38,409 nucleotides of DNA from Gomphosphaeria aponina SAG 52.96 = DSM 107014 (GCA_016903655.1 JADQBC010000021.1:1-38409); one strand, 5' to 3'; shown: positions 9,199 to 18,549, numbered from the stretch's first letter. Notes: generated by a model not told the origin, from the letters alone. Made by a program: numbers and translations.

Positions 9199-10818
9199 AT
9201 GAAAAAAGATTTTGAGCCAGCAAGAGATGAATTATCCCCTGAAAAAGAATTAACTTTAGAAAAAAATCTGGTTTGGATATTTGCCTCACCGAGAAGTGGC
9301 ACAACTTGGCTATCAAGCAAGCTACTAAGTTATAAAACTCAAGTATGGCATGAACCAGTAATCGGAGCACATTTAGGGCTGATTAAAGAACAAGGAAACA
9401 AAATTGTGAGAAGATTTGAGGAACAAAGTAAGCGAGAACACTATTTTTTTAGTGAGAAATATAAAGAGAATTGGATTTATTTTTTAAGAAAATTAATTTT
9501 GAATAGAATATATAGCCAATTTAAAGATATAAATAGGAAAATTATCATTAAAGAACCCAATGGGAGTATGGCGGCTGATTTAATTGCAAAGTGTCTGCCT
9601 AATGCAAAAATTATCATCTTATTACGAGATGGGAGAGATGTAATAAACTCTCAGATTACGGCTTTATCAGAGGGAGGGTATGCGGTGATTGTATCACAGG
9701 GAAATTTTAAACCTCTTTCGGGGACAAGAAGATTTAATACCATCCAAAGGAATGCACAGGAATGGACAAAATTGATAGATATTCTGCTGGAGACTTTTGC
9801 CAAGCATAATCCCAACTTAAGATATATATTACGCTATGAGGATTTATTAATTGATACTTTGAATCAGGTAAAGAGTTTATATGAATTTATAGGTATTAAT
9901 ATAGAAGAAGCTAAATTAGCTGCAATTGTTTCAGCAGCATCAGCGGAAAAATTGCCCAATGAAGCTAAAGGGATTGGGACAACAGTACAATTTGCCAAAG
10001 CAGGAGTTTGGCAAGAAAGATTTAAGAAAACTGAACAAATTATCATTCACGAAATTATAGGGGAAACATTAAAAAAGCTCAACTATGATTTACCGCAGTT
10101 AGGAAAGGAAATGAGCCCAGGAAAAAGCGAGGAGGAGGGGAAAAAAAATAAAAATAAATTAAAATCTAGAGATAAATTACCTGAAAATACTATAATTTTG
10201 GTGGAGATTAATCAAACCGCTGGGACAGCTTTGAGAAAAGCAATTCAAACTAAATTGAAAATGGCGCACTGCTATGGATTGACAGCGCAAGAAACATCAG
10301 ATTTTGTCAGAAAAACTCTGTATAAAAATGATTATGAAGGGTTTTTGCGAGAATTTTATCAAGGAGGCTATGAGGCAATTGCAGGGAGCAATATAGAAAA
10401 TGAGAAAATCTTAAAAATATGTGCTCAAAGTACCAGGTGGTGTTGTTTTTTAAGAGATCCTATTCAGAGAGTAATTGGGGTTTATGAAAATAAAGTAAAA
10501 AAGGGATATGACAAATCATTAAAATTTGCAGTAGAAAATGAAGACTTTGGGACAAATATTATGACTCGTCGCTTAAAAGGAGTGAATTTAGAAGATTTTT
10601 ACTATATAGGAATAACAGAATTATATGAAGAGTCATTGAATATTTTTAAGCAGTTAACAGGGATGAAGCTTCCTTATGTTAAAAATAATATAGAGATAAA
10701 AGAGAGAAAAGTGGATCAGGAAATTAGAACAGCGATCGCAGAGCGGAATAAACTGGATCTAGAACTATATGAAAAGGGAAAAAGCATATTTGAAAGAAAA
10801 ATGAGAAGAGGAGAATGA
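9199..10818 (+). CDS. bipartite sulfotransferase (classical domain plus heparan 2-O-sulfotransferase-like domain)
   Basis: Transfers sulfate from PAPS to an acceptor, here probably a cell-surface glycan. The first domain (about 20-300) has the 5'-phosphosulfate loop FASPRSGTTWLSSK at about 28-41 and the 3'-phosphate motif LLRDGRDVINSQ near 141-152. A Lys-rich linker (EEEGKKNKNKLKSR) follows at about 308-325. The second domain starts near 329 with ILVEINQTAGTALRKAI and has FLRDPIQRVIGVYE near 417. This matches the Sulfotransfer_2 pattern (hxPKTAGTS and FLRDPxxR), but the usual Lys of PKTAGT is Gln here, so the second domain may be altered or inactive. GGAG before ATG 9199 supports the start. 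The stop overlaps the next start (ATGA), so translation is coupled with the TPR-GT61 gene. Confidence 0.82.
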   Translation: MKKDFEPARDELSPEKELTLEKNLVWIFASPRSGTTWLSSKLLSYKTQVWHEPVIGAHLGLIKEQGNKIVRRFEEQSKREHYFFSEKYKENWIYFLRKLILNRIYSQFKDINRKIIIKEPNGSMAADLIAKCLPNAKIIILLRDGRDVINSQITALSEGGYAVIVSQGNFKPLSGTRRFNTIQRNAQEWTKLIDILLETFAKHNPNLRYILRYEDLLIDTLNQVKSLYEFIGINIEEAKLAAIVSAASAEKLPNEAKGIGTTVQFAKAGVWQERFKKTEQIIIHEIIGETLKKLNYDLPQLGKEMSPGKSEEEGKKNKNKLKSRDKLPENTIILVEINQTAGTALRKAIQTKLKMAHCYGLTAQETSDFVRKTLYKNDYEGFLREFYQGGYEAIAGSNIENEKILKICAQSTRWCCFLRDPIQRVIGVYENKVKKGYDKSLKFAVENEDFGTNIMTRRLKGVNLEDFYYIGITELYEESLNIFKQLTGMKLPYVKNNIEIKERKVDQEIRTAIAERNKLDLELYEKGKSIFERKMRRGE

Positions 10819-12539
10819 AAGCAAAACAAAAAACGGACTTAAACTATTTAGAGCAAGGAAACAAACTGGAAAAAGAGGGAAAATGGGAAGAGGCGATCGC
10901 CTGTTATCGTCAAGCAATAGCATTAAACCCAGCTCTTTCAGAAGGCTATAAGTATTTAGGTAATGCTCTGGCTACTTTAGCAAACAAGCAGCTAAAAGAA
11001 GCAATTTCTGCCTATCGTCAAGCAATTAAAATTAATCCAAATCGAGGTTGGTATCATGTGGGGTTAGGTTCAATTTTGTTGAAACAAGGGAAAGTAAAAG
11101 AGGCGATCGCTTGCTATCAAAAAGCCATAGAAATTAATCCCACATCATCAGCTTTCTATCAACAATTAGGAGATGCTTTAAAAGAAGATGGTCAGTTAGA
11201 AGAAGCTGTTAAGAACTACTATAAAGCCATTGACCTTGACTGTGACAATGTTAATGCTTATTACAATTTAGGGTTGTTTTTAACAGCACAAAAAAAATGG
11301 ACTTCAGCAATAGAATGTTTTCGAGAAACCTTAAAGCTTAATCCAGACCACTATAAAGCTTATAATAGTATAATATATGCTTTAGAAGAACAGGGCAATA
11401 ATGTTGCAGATGTTGATGAGCAAGAATTAAGCATTACGGAAACAGTTGTGAAAAAATTTGACGCTTTACCACTAAAAGATTTAAGATTGGTCAACTCAAA
11501 TAATAATTTATTTTGCCTAGAATTAGAACCAGCTCTTGAGGAAATTAATTTATGTCAACCCCAGACAATTCCCCAGGGAATTGAGCGCCGCTTTCCTTTA
11601 ATTACAAAACAAGACAGGGTATTTGTCTTGAAGATATTCAACGGAAAAGTTTGGGGAGATGGGCCAAATCGTGGTGTATTAACTGCTCATAATCAACTCA
11701 TAAGGGAATTTTCACATAACAATCCAGAATTGGTATTATCTCCCTTAAATAAATTATATATTAAATCTTTTTCACCTCTAGAAATTGATGATACAGTAGC
11801 TTTCCTAATCCAAAAATGCGCCGATACTAATTATTATCATTGGATGTTGCAAATAGTACCCCAGATTGGTTTGTTGCGTCGTGTTGGCATAAATATAGAC
11901 TTAATTGGAAAATTTGCATCTTATAAAATCCAGCATAATTTTCAAAAGGAAACATTACAGATTTTAGGGATTTCCCCTGATCGACTTCTAGAAAAAAAAC
12001 ACCACTATCTTTATCTAAAAGCAAAACAATTAATAGTTACATCACCCCTATCAGCAGTACCTCAAAAATGGGTTTGTGAGCTACTTAGAGATGAATTTTT
12101 GAACCAACAAATTGTCAATGTAAATTCCTTAAAACGCATATATATAAGTAGGCGAAATGCCTCTTATCGGCGAGTGCTTAACGAAGAAGAGTTAATTAGC
12201 TGCTTGGAAAAATTAAATGTTACAGTTGTAACACTTGAAACTTTACCAGTTCGAGAACAAGCAGCATTATTCTCAAAAACTGAAGTTGTAATAGCGCCTC
12301 ATGGAGCTGGACTGACAAATATAGTTTTTTGTAGTCCAGGAACTAAAGTGATAGAAATTTTTGCCCCAAGCTTTGCTCCCCCTATGTATCAAATTATCTC
12401 CAATTATTGCAGTTTAAAGTACTATTATCTTATAGCTGAGGATGCAAACAATCCCAACTCAGACACCCCACGTGACCAACATCTAACTGTTAATTTAAAT
12501 TCTCTTTTAGAATTAATGAAATTAGCTGCAATAATTTAG
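10815..12539 (+). CDS. TPR - GT61 family glycosyltransferase
   Basis: A 574-residue protein with at least five TPR units in residues 1-190 (EEAIACYRQAIALNP, KEAIACYQKAIEINP, EEAVKNYYKAIDLD) and a C-terminal glycosyltransferase 61 (DUF563) domain at about 330-570. The GT61 marks are the NYYHWMLQIVPQIGLLRR line near 341, IYISRRNASYRRV near 447, VVIAPHGAGLTNIVFC near 491 and KVIEIFAP near 512. Family members transfer pentoses or GlcNAc to glycans or proteins; the donor cannot be predicted here. The ATG overlaps the stop of the sulfotransferase gene by the ATGA arrangement, so it is the last gene of the forward operon 6209-12539. It faces the reverse-strand Stf0 gene across 66 bases. Confidence 0.88.
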   Translation: MKAKQKTDLNYLEQGNKLEKEGKWEEAIACYRQAIALNPALSEGYKYLGNALATLANKQLKEAISAYRQAIKINPNRGWYHVGLGSILLKQGKVKEAIACYQKAIEINPTSSAFYQQLGDALKEDGQLEEAVKNYYKAIDLDCDNVNAYYNLGLFLTAQKKWTSAIECFRETLKLNPDHYKAYNSIIYALEEQGNNVADVDEQELSITETVVKKFDALPLKDLRLVNSNNNLFCLELEPALEEINLCQPQTIPQGIERRFPLITKQDRVFVLKIFNGKVWGDGPNRGVLTAHNQLIREFSHNNPELVLSPLNKLYIKSFSPLEIDDTVAFLIQKCADTNYYHWMLQIVPQIGLLRRVGINIDLIGKFASYKIQHNFQKETLQILGISPDRLLEKKHHYLYLKAKQLIVTSPLSAVPQKWVCELLRDEFLNQQIVNVNSLKRIYISRRNASYRRVLNEEELISCLEKLNVTVVTLETLPVREQAALFSKTEVVIAPHGAGLTNIVFCSPGTKVIEIFAPSFAPPMYQIISNYCSLKYYYLIAEDANNPNSDTPRDQHLTVNLNSLLELMKLAAII

Positions 12540-12605
12540 TTAAACTACTAAAAAGCCAATAATCAGTTGAGAGGAATATCGAGGTAAAGATGGGCTTCTT
12601 GCAAA

Positions 12606-13685
12606 TCAACCATACTTTTCCAGATATTTGTGAATAATCTTATCAGACAAACCAGAGCGCAATTTTCTCGCATAAGATTGGATATTAATCTGCTGTTCAC
12701 CAGCAAAAACCCCCAAATACCTTAAGATTTTCTGAATTTCCCCATCAGGATCAGCCAACAATTGCTCATATTCCACAATTAAAGGAGATATATTATAGAC
12801 TTGAAATAAGTTTTCTAAATAAGCTTCCTGTTCAAGAATATTCTCATAATATTTTCTCACTTCCTCTAAATCATTTTCCTCCACATCTAAATCATTTAAT
12901 CGTGCTTGATACTCTTGCTCTGTCTCCTGATTAAAAATATGCCACACATTAGTTTTTTTTGCCATGACCACCGACACTGCCTGAGCCACCTTATCCCGCC
13001 TAACCAAATAGACAAATTTCGAGATATAAGTATTAACAATCTTCTCAAAATTCAAGCTAGTTTTAGTCTCCAACACTTCCAGAAAATGAGAAATAAATTT
13101 AGTGCCAAAGACCCCATTTTCCGTCACCTTATGGGTCATCATAATCTTCAGATATCTCAGGTAGTCAAAATGGCAATGGACAGCCAAAATCGCACTAGGT
13201 TGTCGCAAATGCTCCACAGGATAGCCAGCAATGTTAGTAGATTTCAAAGCCTCACACAAAAAAGTTGAACCAGAGCGAGGAGTAGTTATTACTGCATAGG
13301 AAAGTTTAGGGAAAATAATCTGGCAATCAGATGAGGAGAGTAACTTTTGCCCTGACATCAGATTAACAAAAACATCAGCAAACAATCTCAGCACAGGAAT
13401 ATCTATCTCTAAAGAGTTTAGATACTCCTCTACCTTTTTCAACATAACATTCTCATTCTTAACCGATGCCACAACTACCGCCTTGCATCCCAAAAGTTGC
13501 TCCCGATTAATAAATTTCCCAGGATTGTTTGGCAGCCAAAATCCGTAGGAGTGATTGGAGTTTAAAACGTTTTCAAGATAACTAAGAGTTTCTTTTTCCC
13601 CAATAAACAACAGATTGCTCTGATTTCTCAGTTTTTCAACTAAATTAGTTTCCTCAAGATTATGAAATACTTTTTCTGCCTGCAT
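12606..13685 (-). CDS. Stf0-type sulfotransferase with N-terminal extension
   Basis: A PAPS-dependent sulfotransferase. The P-loop is VITTPRSGSTFLCEALKST, followed by GYPVEHLRQPS, and a later VYLVRRDKVAQAVSV line supplies the 3'-phosphate motif. This order matches the Stf0 family, whose founding member sulfates trehalose. The first 120 residues precede the P-loop and contain an alpha/beta-looking segment (NLLFIGEKETLSYLE, KAVVVASVKNEN) that is not part of a minimal Stf0 domain; I do not recognise it. The ATG at 13683-13685 is preferred over a TTG two codons upstream; no clear ribosome-binding site is seen. Downstream of it on the same strand lies nothing until the convergent GT61 gene. It probably shares a transcript with the coiled-coil and GT2 genes upstream. 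Confidence 0.85.
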   Translation of the reverse strand: MQAEKVFHNLEETNLVEKLRNQSNLLFIGEKETLSYLENVLNSNHSYGFWLPNNPGKFINREQLLGCKAVVVASVKNENVMLKKVEEYLNSLEIDIPVLRLFADVFVNLMSGQKLLSSSDCQIIFPKLSYAVITTPRSGSTFLCEALKSTNIAGYPVEHLRQPSAILAVHCHFDYLRYLKIMMTHKVTENGVFGTKFISHFLEVLETKTSLNFEKIVNTYISKFVYLVRRDKVAQAVSVVMAKKTNVWHIFNQETEQEYQARLNDLDVEENDLEEVRKYYENILEQEAYLENLFQVYNISPLIVEYEQLLADPDGEIQKILRYLGVFAGEQQINIQSYARKLRSGLSDKIIHKYLEKYG

Positions 13686-13722
13686 TTTCAATTATAATTA
13701 CTTTAATCAGGTTAGTGCCATC

Positions 13723-15732
13723 TCAATTACCCAACCGAATAACTGCCAGGGAAACAAGACTCCCATCCGCCAAAACAGCCCGCATTAGTAATTCAGCCAC
13801 TGGAGGTATCCCGACGATCGCCACAGCACCTTGAAAACCCACTTGCTGAGATTGGGTGACTTTTGAAAATCTTTGAGTAACACCAGGACGAGTTTGATTG
13901 ACAGGAATTGCCGCTAACAGGCGATCGCCATAAACTATCTCCACTGAGGTCGCCCCCGCTCTTTTCCCCAACACCCAGCCATTGATAATCATAGCACCGC
14001 CGTTTACCTCCGTCTGGGGTTTGGGGAAAACAAGCCCAAACCCCCACAAACCTTCCCCATCTTCCTGAGACAAATCCACCACCTCCTGAATTGTCACCTT
14101 TCTTTGAATAAGTTGTACCCAATCCGTTACAGCACCTAACTCCCCTTGAGTTGCAAGCAATTGCCCCTTACTCACTTCCAACTCCTGAGCCTTTTGTTGC
14201 GCCTGCATCAACTCCTGTCGTAACTGCTCCAACTCCCTTTGAGTTGCAAGCAATTGCCCCTTACTCACTTCCAACTCCTGAGCCTTTTGTTGCGCCTGCA
14301 TCAACTCCTGTCGTAACTGCTCCAACTCCCCTTGAGTTGCAAGCAATTGCCCCTTAGTCACTTCCAACTCTTGAGCCTGTTGTTGCGCCTGCATCAACTC
14401 CTGTCCTAACTGCTCCAACTCCCCTTGAGTTGCAAGCAATTGCCCCTTAGTCACTTCCAACTCTTGAGCCTTTTGTTGCGCCTGAATCAACTGTTGGCCC
14501 AACTTTGCCAAATCCTTTTCACTTTGTTGCAATTGCTTTTTAGTTGCTTTTAATTTTCCCTGATTCTGTTGAGATTGCTGTATCCTTTCTTGGGATTGGG
14601 CCAACTCTCTTGCCGTTGCTTGCAATTGAGCTTTAGTTGTCTTCAACTCCGAAGCCTTTTGTTGCGCCTGAATCAACTGTTGGTTTAAAACAGCCAACTC
14701 CCTTTCATTCTGTTTCAGTTGCCTTTTTGTTGCCGTTAACTCTGCCTGACTCCCTTCAGCTTTTTGTAACTGTGCTTGAATTTCCTGTAATTGAGCTTGA
14801 GTTAATTCCAACTCCGCAGTTTTTCCTTGCGCCTCCTGCAACTGCTCACTTAATTTTGCCAACTCCCTTTCATTCTGTTTCAGTTTCCTTTGAGTAGCAG
14901 TTAATTCCACCTGAGTCTGTTGCGCTGCCTGTAACTCTCCCTTAGCTTTTTCCCATTCAGATTTATTTGCCGCCAACTCCGAGGCCTCCTGTTGCGCCTG
15001 AATCAACTCTTGGTTTAATTTTGCCAACTCCCTTTCATTTTCTTGCAATTGAGCTTGAGTTGCAGTTAACTCTGCCTCAGATTCCTGTAACCTGACTTGC
15101 CATTGAGCTTGAGTTGCCGCCAACTCCGAGGCCTTAGGCAACTGTTGACTTAACTTTGTCAACTCCCTTTCTCTTGCTGCCAGTTGAGTTTTAGTTGTAG
15201 TTAATTCTGCCAGAGACTGCTCCAACTCTGCCTGAACTTGTTGGAGTTGAGCCTTAGTTGCTGCGATCGCCTCAACCTCCCCTTGCACCAAAATCAACTG
15301 TTGACTAAATTTTGCCAACTCCCTTTCAGTTTCTTGTAGTTTTCCTTGAGTTGCAGTTAATTCAGCCATCCTCTGCTTTAACTGTGCTTGAGATTGCTCC
15401 CACTCCCCTTGAGCCTGTTGAAGTTCAGCTTTAGTTGCCGCCAACTCTTCAGTTGTTACCTGCACCTGCATTAACTTTTGACGCGACTGCTCCAACTCCC
15501 TTTCCGTCTGTTGTAGCTGCCTTTTAGTTACTTCTAATTCCTTCTCAGTCTGTTGATATTGCTCCAATTTACTGTGAGCCACGTCTAATTCTGCTCGGAT
15601 CTCCTTAAAATGCCTTCTTTGATCAAGTAAATCTTGCTTACTCTGTTGCCATTTTTTTTGCGCCAATTCAGCTTCGAGCTGAGATCGCTCCAACTCTTTC
15701 GGTTTTAGTAACTTAAACAACCAATCTGACAT
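13723..15732 (-). CDS. long coiled-coil protein with a C-terminal beta domain
   Basis: A 669-residue protein with no enzyme motif. Residues about 10-530 are an almost uninterrupted coiled coil rich in Gln, Glu, Leu and Ala, built from degenerate units of the type ELAKLxQQLIQAQQxxxELxxTKxQL. Residues about 435-530 contain a 31-residue unit repeated almost exactly (DNA repeat of 93 bp). The last 105 residues are not coiled coil. They contain AMIINGWVLGKRAGATSVEI, GDRLLAAIPV and VGFQGAVAIV, a beta-rich pattern that could be a binding domain. The start ATG 15732 has a strong GGAGGGAAG upstream. No signal peptide is visible. Placed between a GT2 gene and the Stf0 sulfotransferase, it may be a scaffold or chain-length ruler; this is inference. 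Confidence 0.8.
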   Translation of the reverse strand: MSDWLFKLLKPKELERSQLEAELAQKKWQQSKQDLLDQRRHFKEIRAELDVAHSKLEQYQQTEKELEVTKRQLQQTERELEQSRQKLMQVQVTTEELAATKAELQQAQGEWEQSQAQLKQRMAELTATQGKLQETERELAKFSQQLILVQGEVEAIAATKAQLQQVQAELEQSLAELTTTKTQLAARERELTKLSQQLPKASELAATQAQWQVRLQESEAELTATQAQLQENERELAKLNQELIQAQQEASELAANKSEWEKAKGELQAAQQTQVELTATQRKLKQNERELAKLSEQLQEAQGKTAELELTQAQLQEIQAQLQKAEGSQAELTATKRQLKQNERELAVLNQQLIQAQQKASELKTTKAQLQATARELAQSQERIQQSQQNQGKLKATKKQLQQSEKDLAKLGQQLIQAQQKAQELEVTKGQLLATQGELEQLGQELMQAQQQAQELEVTKGQLLATQGELEQLRQELMQAQQKAQELEVSKGQLLATQRELEQLRQELMQAQQKAQELEVSKGQLLATQGELGAVTDWVQLIQRKVTIQEVVDLSQEDGEGLWGFGLVFPKPQTEVNGGAMIINGWVLGKRAGATSVEIVYGDRLLAAIPVNQTRPGVTQRFSKVTQSQQVGFQGAVAIVGIPPVAELLMRAVLADGSLVSLAVIRLGN
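14151..14505 (-). repeat. 93-bp tandem repeats inside the coiled-coil gene
   Basis: Four in-frame units begin at 14151, 14244, 14337 and 14430, exactly 93 bases apart, each encoding 31 residues. The first two units are almost identical; the last is partial and fades at about 14505. Near-identity at the DNA level points to recent duplication and likely length variation between strains. Confidence 0.9.
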
Positions 15733-15823
15733 TCTTCCCTCCTAGAAATTCAATTATTTTTTAATCTTACATTTAGCAATAAAACTGTTCAAATTCTTGT
15801 TATTTTAACTTAACTAATCTAGA

Positions 15824-16837
15824 TCATTCAAATCCAGATTTTTGTCGCCACTTCGGTTTCATCAAACATTTGTCCATTAGTCCCTTCCATTCCTGAGAAT
15901 TGCTCAGAGCATAGACATCAAATTCACAACCATACTCAGAAGCATAAGACCGAAAACAATCAATCCAATGCAAAACAATTTCCGTGGGCGAACCTTTTCC
16001 CAAAAAGAAAGACTTTTCCAAAAAATCAGCCATCTGCGCCAGATAACCACTATGATAAAGTCGCCAAGCACTCCAGACCCAACTTTGATAACGAGACTGG
16101 TTTGCCAAACCCAGAATTTCAGGCGACAGTAATGGTTGGGCAAAAAACCGCTCAACCACAAACTCTAATTCCCCTACCTGTTGCAGACTATTCCGAGAAA
16201 CATTCTCGGAATGCTGGCGATAGCCCACCGTCACCTGACGTACCCAATCCCCCGAACAGCCCAAAACTGCTAAACGAAGCACCAAATCTACATCAGGAGT
16301 TTGACACAACTGAGGATCAAAACCACCCACCAGCTCCAAACAAGAGCGACGAAACAACATTGCTCCCAGAAAAACTGGTTTCCAAATCACCAAACCCTCC
16401 AAATCCAGCTTTGGCAATCCCTGCCAAGGTTGCACAGCAGCTACAGCCTCCCCTTTTTCATTAACAATTTGCCAACCACTATTCACAAAACTCAAAGTAG
16501 GGTACGCTTGCAGACAAGCTACTTGAACGGCTAATTTATCTGGTAAAAAAAAGTCATCTTGATCCAAAAAAGCAATGAAATCTCCTTTAGCCAGCTTCAG
16601 CCCATGATTCCGCGCCGCCGCTACCCCCTGATTGTCTTGATACACATAGCGAATTTGCGGTAAATAAGGTTTAATTACAGAGTAGCTACTATCACGGGAA
16701 CCGTCATCTACTACAATAATTTCATAGTTAGTATAACTCTGAGCCAATATACTTTCAATTGCTATACTAATATAGCGAGAGCCATTATACATGGGGATAA
16801 TCGCACTTACTTGTGGGTTGAAAAAAGTTGCCGCCAT
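15824..16837 (-). CDS. GT2 family glycosyltransferase
   Basis: A 337-residue GT-A fold transferase that should act at the cytoplasmic face of the membrane. The N-terminal signature is SAIIPMYNGSRYISIAIES, followed by YEIIVVDDGSRDSSY, the NQGVAAARNHGLKLAKGDFI line and the metal-binding FLDQDD near residue 93. A further acidic motif lies at FDPQLCQTPDVDLVLRL near 174-190, in the place of the ED base motif. No membrane segments are evident. The ATG at 16835-16837 has no clear ribosome-binding site but sits right before the fold. It is the first gene of the reverse-strand trio (GT2, coiled coil, Stf0); 91 bases separate it from the coiled-coil gene. Confidence 0.9.
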   Translation of the reverse strand: MAATFFNPQVSAIIPMYNGSRYISIAIESILAQSYTNYEIIVVDDGSRDSSYSVIKPYLPQIRYVYQDNQGVAAARNHGLKLAKGDFIAFLDQDDFFLPDKLAVQVACLQAYPTLSFVNSGWQIVNEKGEAVAAVQPWQGLPKLDLEGLVIWKPVFLGAMLFRRSCLELVGGFDPQLCQTPDVDLVLRLAVLGCSGDWVRQVTVGYRQHSENVSRNSLQQVGELEFVVERFFAQPLLSPEILGLANQSRYQSWVWSAWRLYHSGYLAQMADFLEKSFFLGKGSPTEIVLHWIDCFRSYASEYGCEFDVYALSNSQEWKGLMDKCLMKPKWRQKSGFE

Positions 16838-16916
16838 TGATTTTAAGATCTGGATAATTATCTGAGTTGATTTTCAGGAATGTTGCACACCACTTCCCCG
16901 AAGCTCTTTCACTCTC

Positions 16917-16946
16917 TTGACACAAACAATTATTTTGAGCTATCAT
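16917..16946 (+). promoter_or_regulatory. candidate sigma-70-type promoter for rfbCD
   Basis: TTGACA at 16917-16922, an 18-base spacer and TATCAT at 16941-16946. It would give a leader of about 160 bases before the rfbC ATG at 17115. The 277-bp gap 16838-17114 between the divergent GT2 and rfbC genes otherwise holds nothing I recognise. Confidence 0.4.
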
Positions 16947-17114
16947 ATTCTATAATTAAAAATCTCCATTATATATACCCTTGACCATAACTCTGGGATT
17001 TCCACTTCCCCAACAAGGCTCACAGTAAATCCAAGCCCTCGAGCCTCCTCAAATTCTTGACTGAAAAATTCTTTTGTGGTAGCTTAAGGCAAGTGTCCGT
17101 AGAGTAGCAAAAAT

Positions 17115-17660
17115 ATGAACGTTATCCCCACAAAAATTACCGATGTTTTCATCATAGAACCGCGAGTCTTTGGCGATGAGCGAGGCTTTTTTTATGAAAG
17201 CTTTAATGAGAAAGTTTTTGCTGAAAAAACAGGAGTGCAAACTAATTTTGTTCAAGATAATCATTCCCGTTCATTAAAAAATGTTCTGCGAGGCTTACAT
17301 TATCAGATTCAGCAGCCTCAAGGTAAATTAGTACGAGTAGTGGTGGGAGAGGTGTTAGATGTGGCTGTGGATATCAGAAAAAGTTCTCCCACTTTTGGTG
17401 AGTGGGTAAGTTGTATTTTGAGTGCGGAAAATAAGCGGCAATTTTGGGTGCCTCCAGGTTTTGCCCATGGTTTTTTGGTACTCTCAGAAGCAGCAGAATT
17501 TTTGTACAAAACAACAGATTACTATGCCAAAGAATATGAGCGCAGCATAGTTTGGAATGACCCAGATTTAGCTATAGATTGGCCAGAAACAGCAACTCCC
17601 CTCCTCTCTGCCAAGGATCAAGCAGGTGAGACATTGAAAACAGCGGAGGTGTTTGCATGA
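17115..17660 (+). CDS. rfbC: dTDP-4-dehydrorhamnose 3,5-epimerase
   Basis: Catalyses the double epimerisation at C3 and C5 of dTDP-4-dehydro-6-deoxy-glucose, the third step of dTDP-L-rhamnose synthesis. The 181-residue length is normal for the family. Typical motifs are RGFFYESFNEKVF, FVQDNHSRSLKNVLRGLHYQ (with the catalytic His in RGLHYQ), GKLVRVVVGEVLDVAVDIR, FWVPPGFAHGFLVLSE and the Tyr-containing DYYAKEYER. The cupin fold is soluble and dimeric in known members. The gene overlaps rfbD by ATGA, so the two are translationally coupled. The partners rfbA (thymidylyltransferase) and rfbB (4,6-dehydratase) are not in this window and must lie elsewhere. Its placement in the middle of the glycosyltransferase block suggests a rhamnose-containing glycan. 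Confidence 0.95.
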   Translation: MNVIPTKITDVFIIEPRVFGDERGFFYESFNEKVFAEKTGVQTNFVQDNHSRSLKNVLRGLHYQIQQPQGKLVRVVVGEVLDVAVDIRKSSPTFGEWVSCILSAENKRQFWVPPGFAHGFLVLSEAAEFLYKTTDYYAKEYERSIVWNDPDLAIDWPETATPLLSAKDQAGETLKTAEVFA

Positions 17661-18538
17661 AAATACTACTTACTGGGATAACAGGACAGGTAGGCCAAGA
17701 ACTTCAAGACTTGCTCCCTTCCCAAGGAGAAATCATCGGCCTGGGGCGAGAAAAAATGGATTTGGCAAAACCTGATAGCATTGCTCAGGTAATTGAGGAA
17801 ATAAAACCAGATGTAATAGTAAATGCCAGTGCATATACAGCAGTAGATAAGGCGGAAACAGAAGTAGAACTCGCACAAGCTATCAATGGTGAAGCTCCCA
17901 GGATGATGGCAGCATCAGCGACAAAACTAGGAGCAAAATTAGTCCACATCTCTACTGATTATGTGTTTGATGGCCAGAAAAATACTCCTTATCAAGAAGA
18001 TGACCCAACCAATCCCCTCGGCAGTTATGGTAAATCAAAGTTGGCAGGAGAAATAGGTGTGGCGGGTTCTGGTGCTAACCATGTGATACTGAGAACAGCT
18101 TGGGTGTACGGCAGTCGCGGACATGGAAACTTTGTCAAAACCATGTTGAGATTAGGGAAAGAAAGGGAAGAAATACGAGTAGTAGCAGACCAAGTGGGCA
18201 GCCCCAGTTGGTCAAAAGATATTGCGGCGGCAATAGTAGGCTTGATAGAATCTCAAGCAGAGGGAATTTACCACTTTACTAATAGTGGGGTGGCAAGTTG
18301 GTATGACTTGGCTGTAGCTATTTTTGAAGAAGCAGAAAAAATAGGCTATCCACTTAAAATTCAGCGGGTGGTACCTATAACTACATCAGAATACCCAACA
18401 CCAGCAAAGCGTCCAGCTTACTCGGTACTCTCCCAGAAGAAAATAACACAAGTTTTAGGGAATTATCCTAATTATTGGCGACATTCTCTTAGAAAAATGC
18501 TCTTAGAACTCTGGGAAATTGAGGAAAAAGCAAAGTAA
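17657..18538 (+). CDS. rfbD: dTDP-4-dehydrorhamnose reductase
   Basis: The final NAD(P)H-dependent step giving dTDP-L-rhamnose. A short-chain-dehydrogenase-type Rossmann fold is shown by ILLTGITGQVGQEL at the N-terminus, NASAYTAVDKAE near residues 56-67, the catalytic STDYVFDG with Tyr near 106-113, and YGKSKLAGE near 130 with the Tyr-x-x-x-Lys pair. RTAWVYG follows near 150. The 293-residue length is usual. The start overlaps the rfbC stop as ATGA. A stem-loop without a U-run lies just after the stop, and the giant TPR-glycosyltransferase gene starts 68 bases downstream on the same strand. Confidence 0.95.
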   Translation: MKILLTGITGQVGQELQDLLPSQGEIIGLGREKMDLAKPDSIAQVIEEIKPDVIVNASAYTAVDKAETEVELAQAINGEAPRMMAASATKLGAKLVHISTDYVFDGQKNTPYQEDDPTNPLGSYGKSKLAGEIGVAGSGANHVILRTAWVYGSRGHGNFVKTMLRLGKEREEIRVVADQVGSPSWSKDIAAAIVGLIESQAEGIYHFTNSGVASWYDLAVAIFEEAEKIGYPLKIQRVVPITTSEYPTPAKRPAYSVLSQKKITQVLGNYPNYWRHSLRKMLLELWEIEEKAK

Positions 18539-18549
18539 AAATAAATTAA

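Noticed and set aside
14151-14357. Forward-strand open frame with Pro/Thr-rich repeats opposite the coiled-coil gene
   Set aside because: It is the antisense reading of the 93-bp repeats; the reverse-strand frame is long, has a strong ribosome-binding site and typical coiled-coil composition.
16102-16534. Two forward-strand open frames opposite the GT2 gene
   Set aside because: They are antisense to a gene with clear GT2 motifs and show low-complexity composition with no ribosome-binding site.
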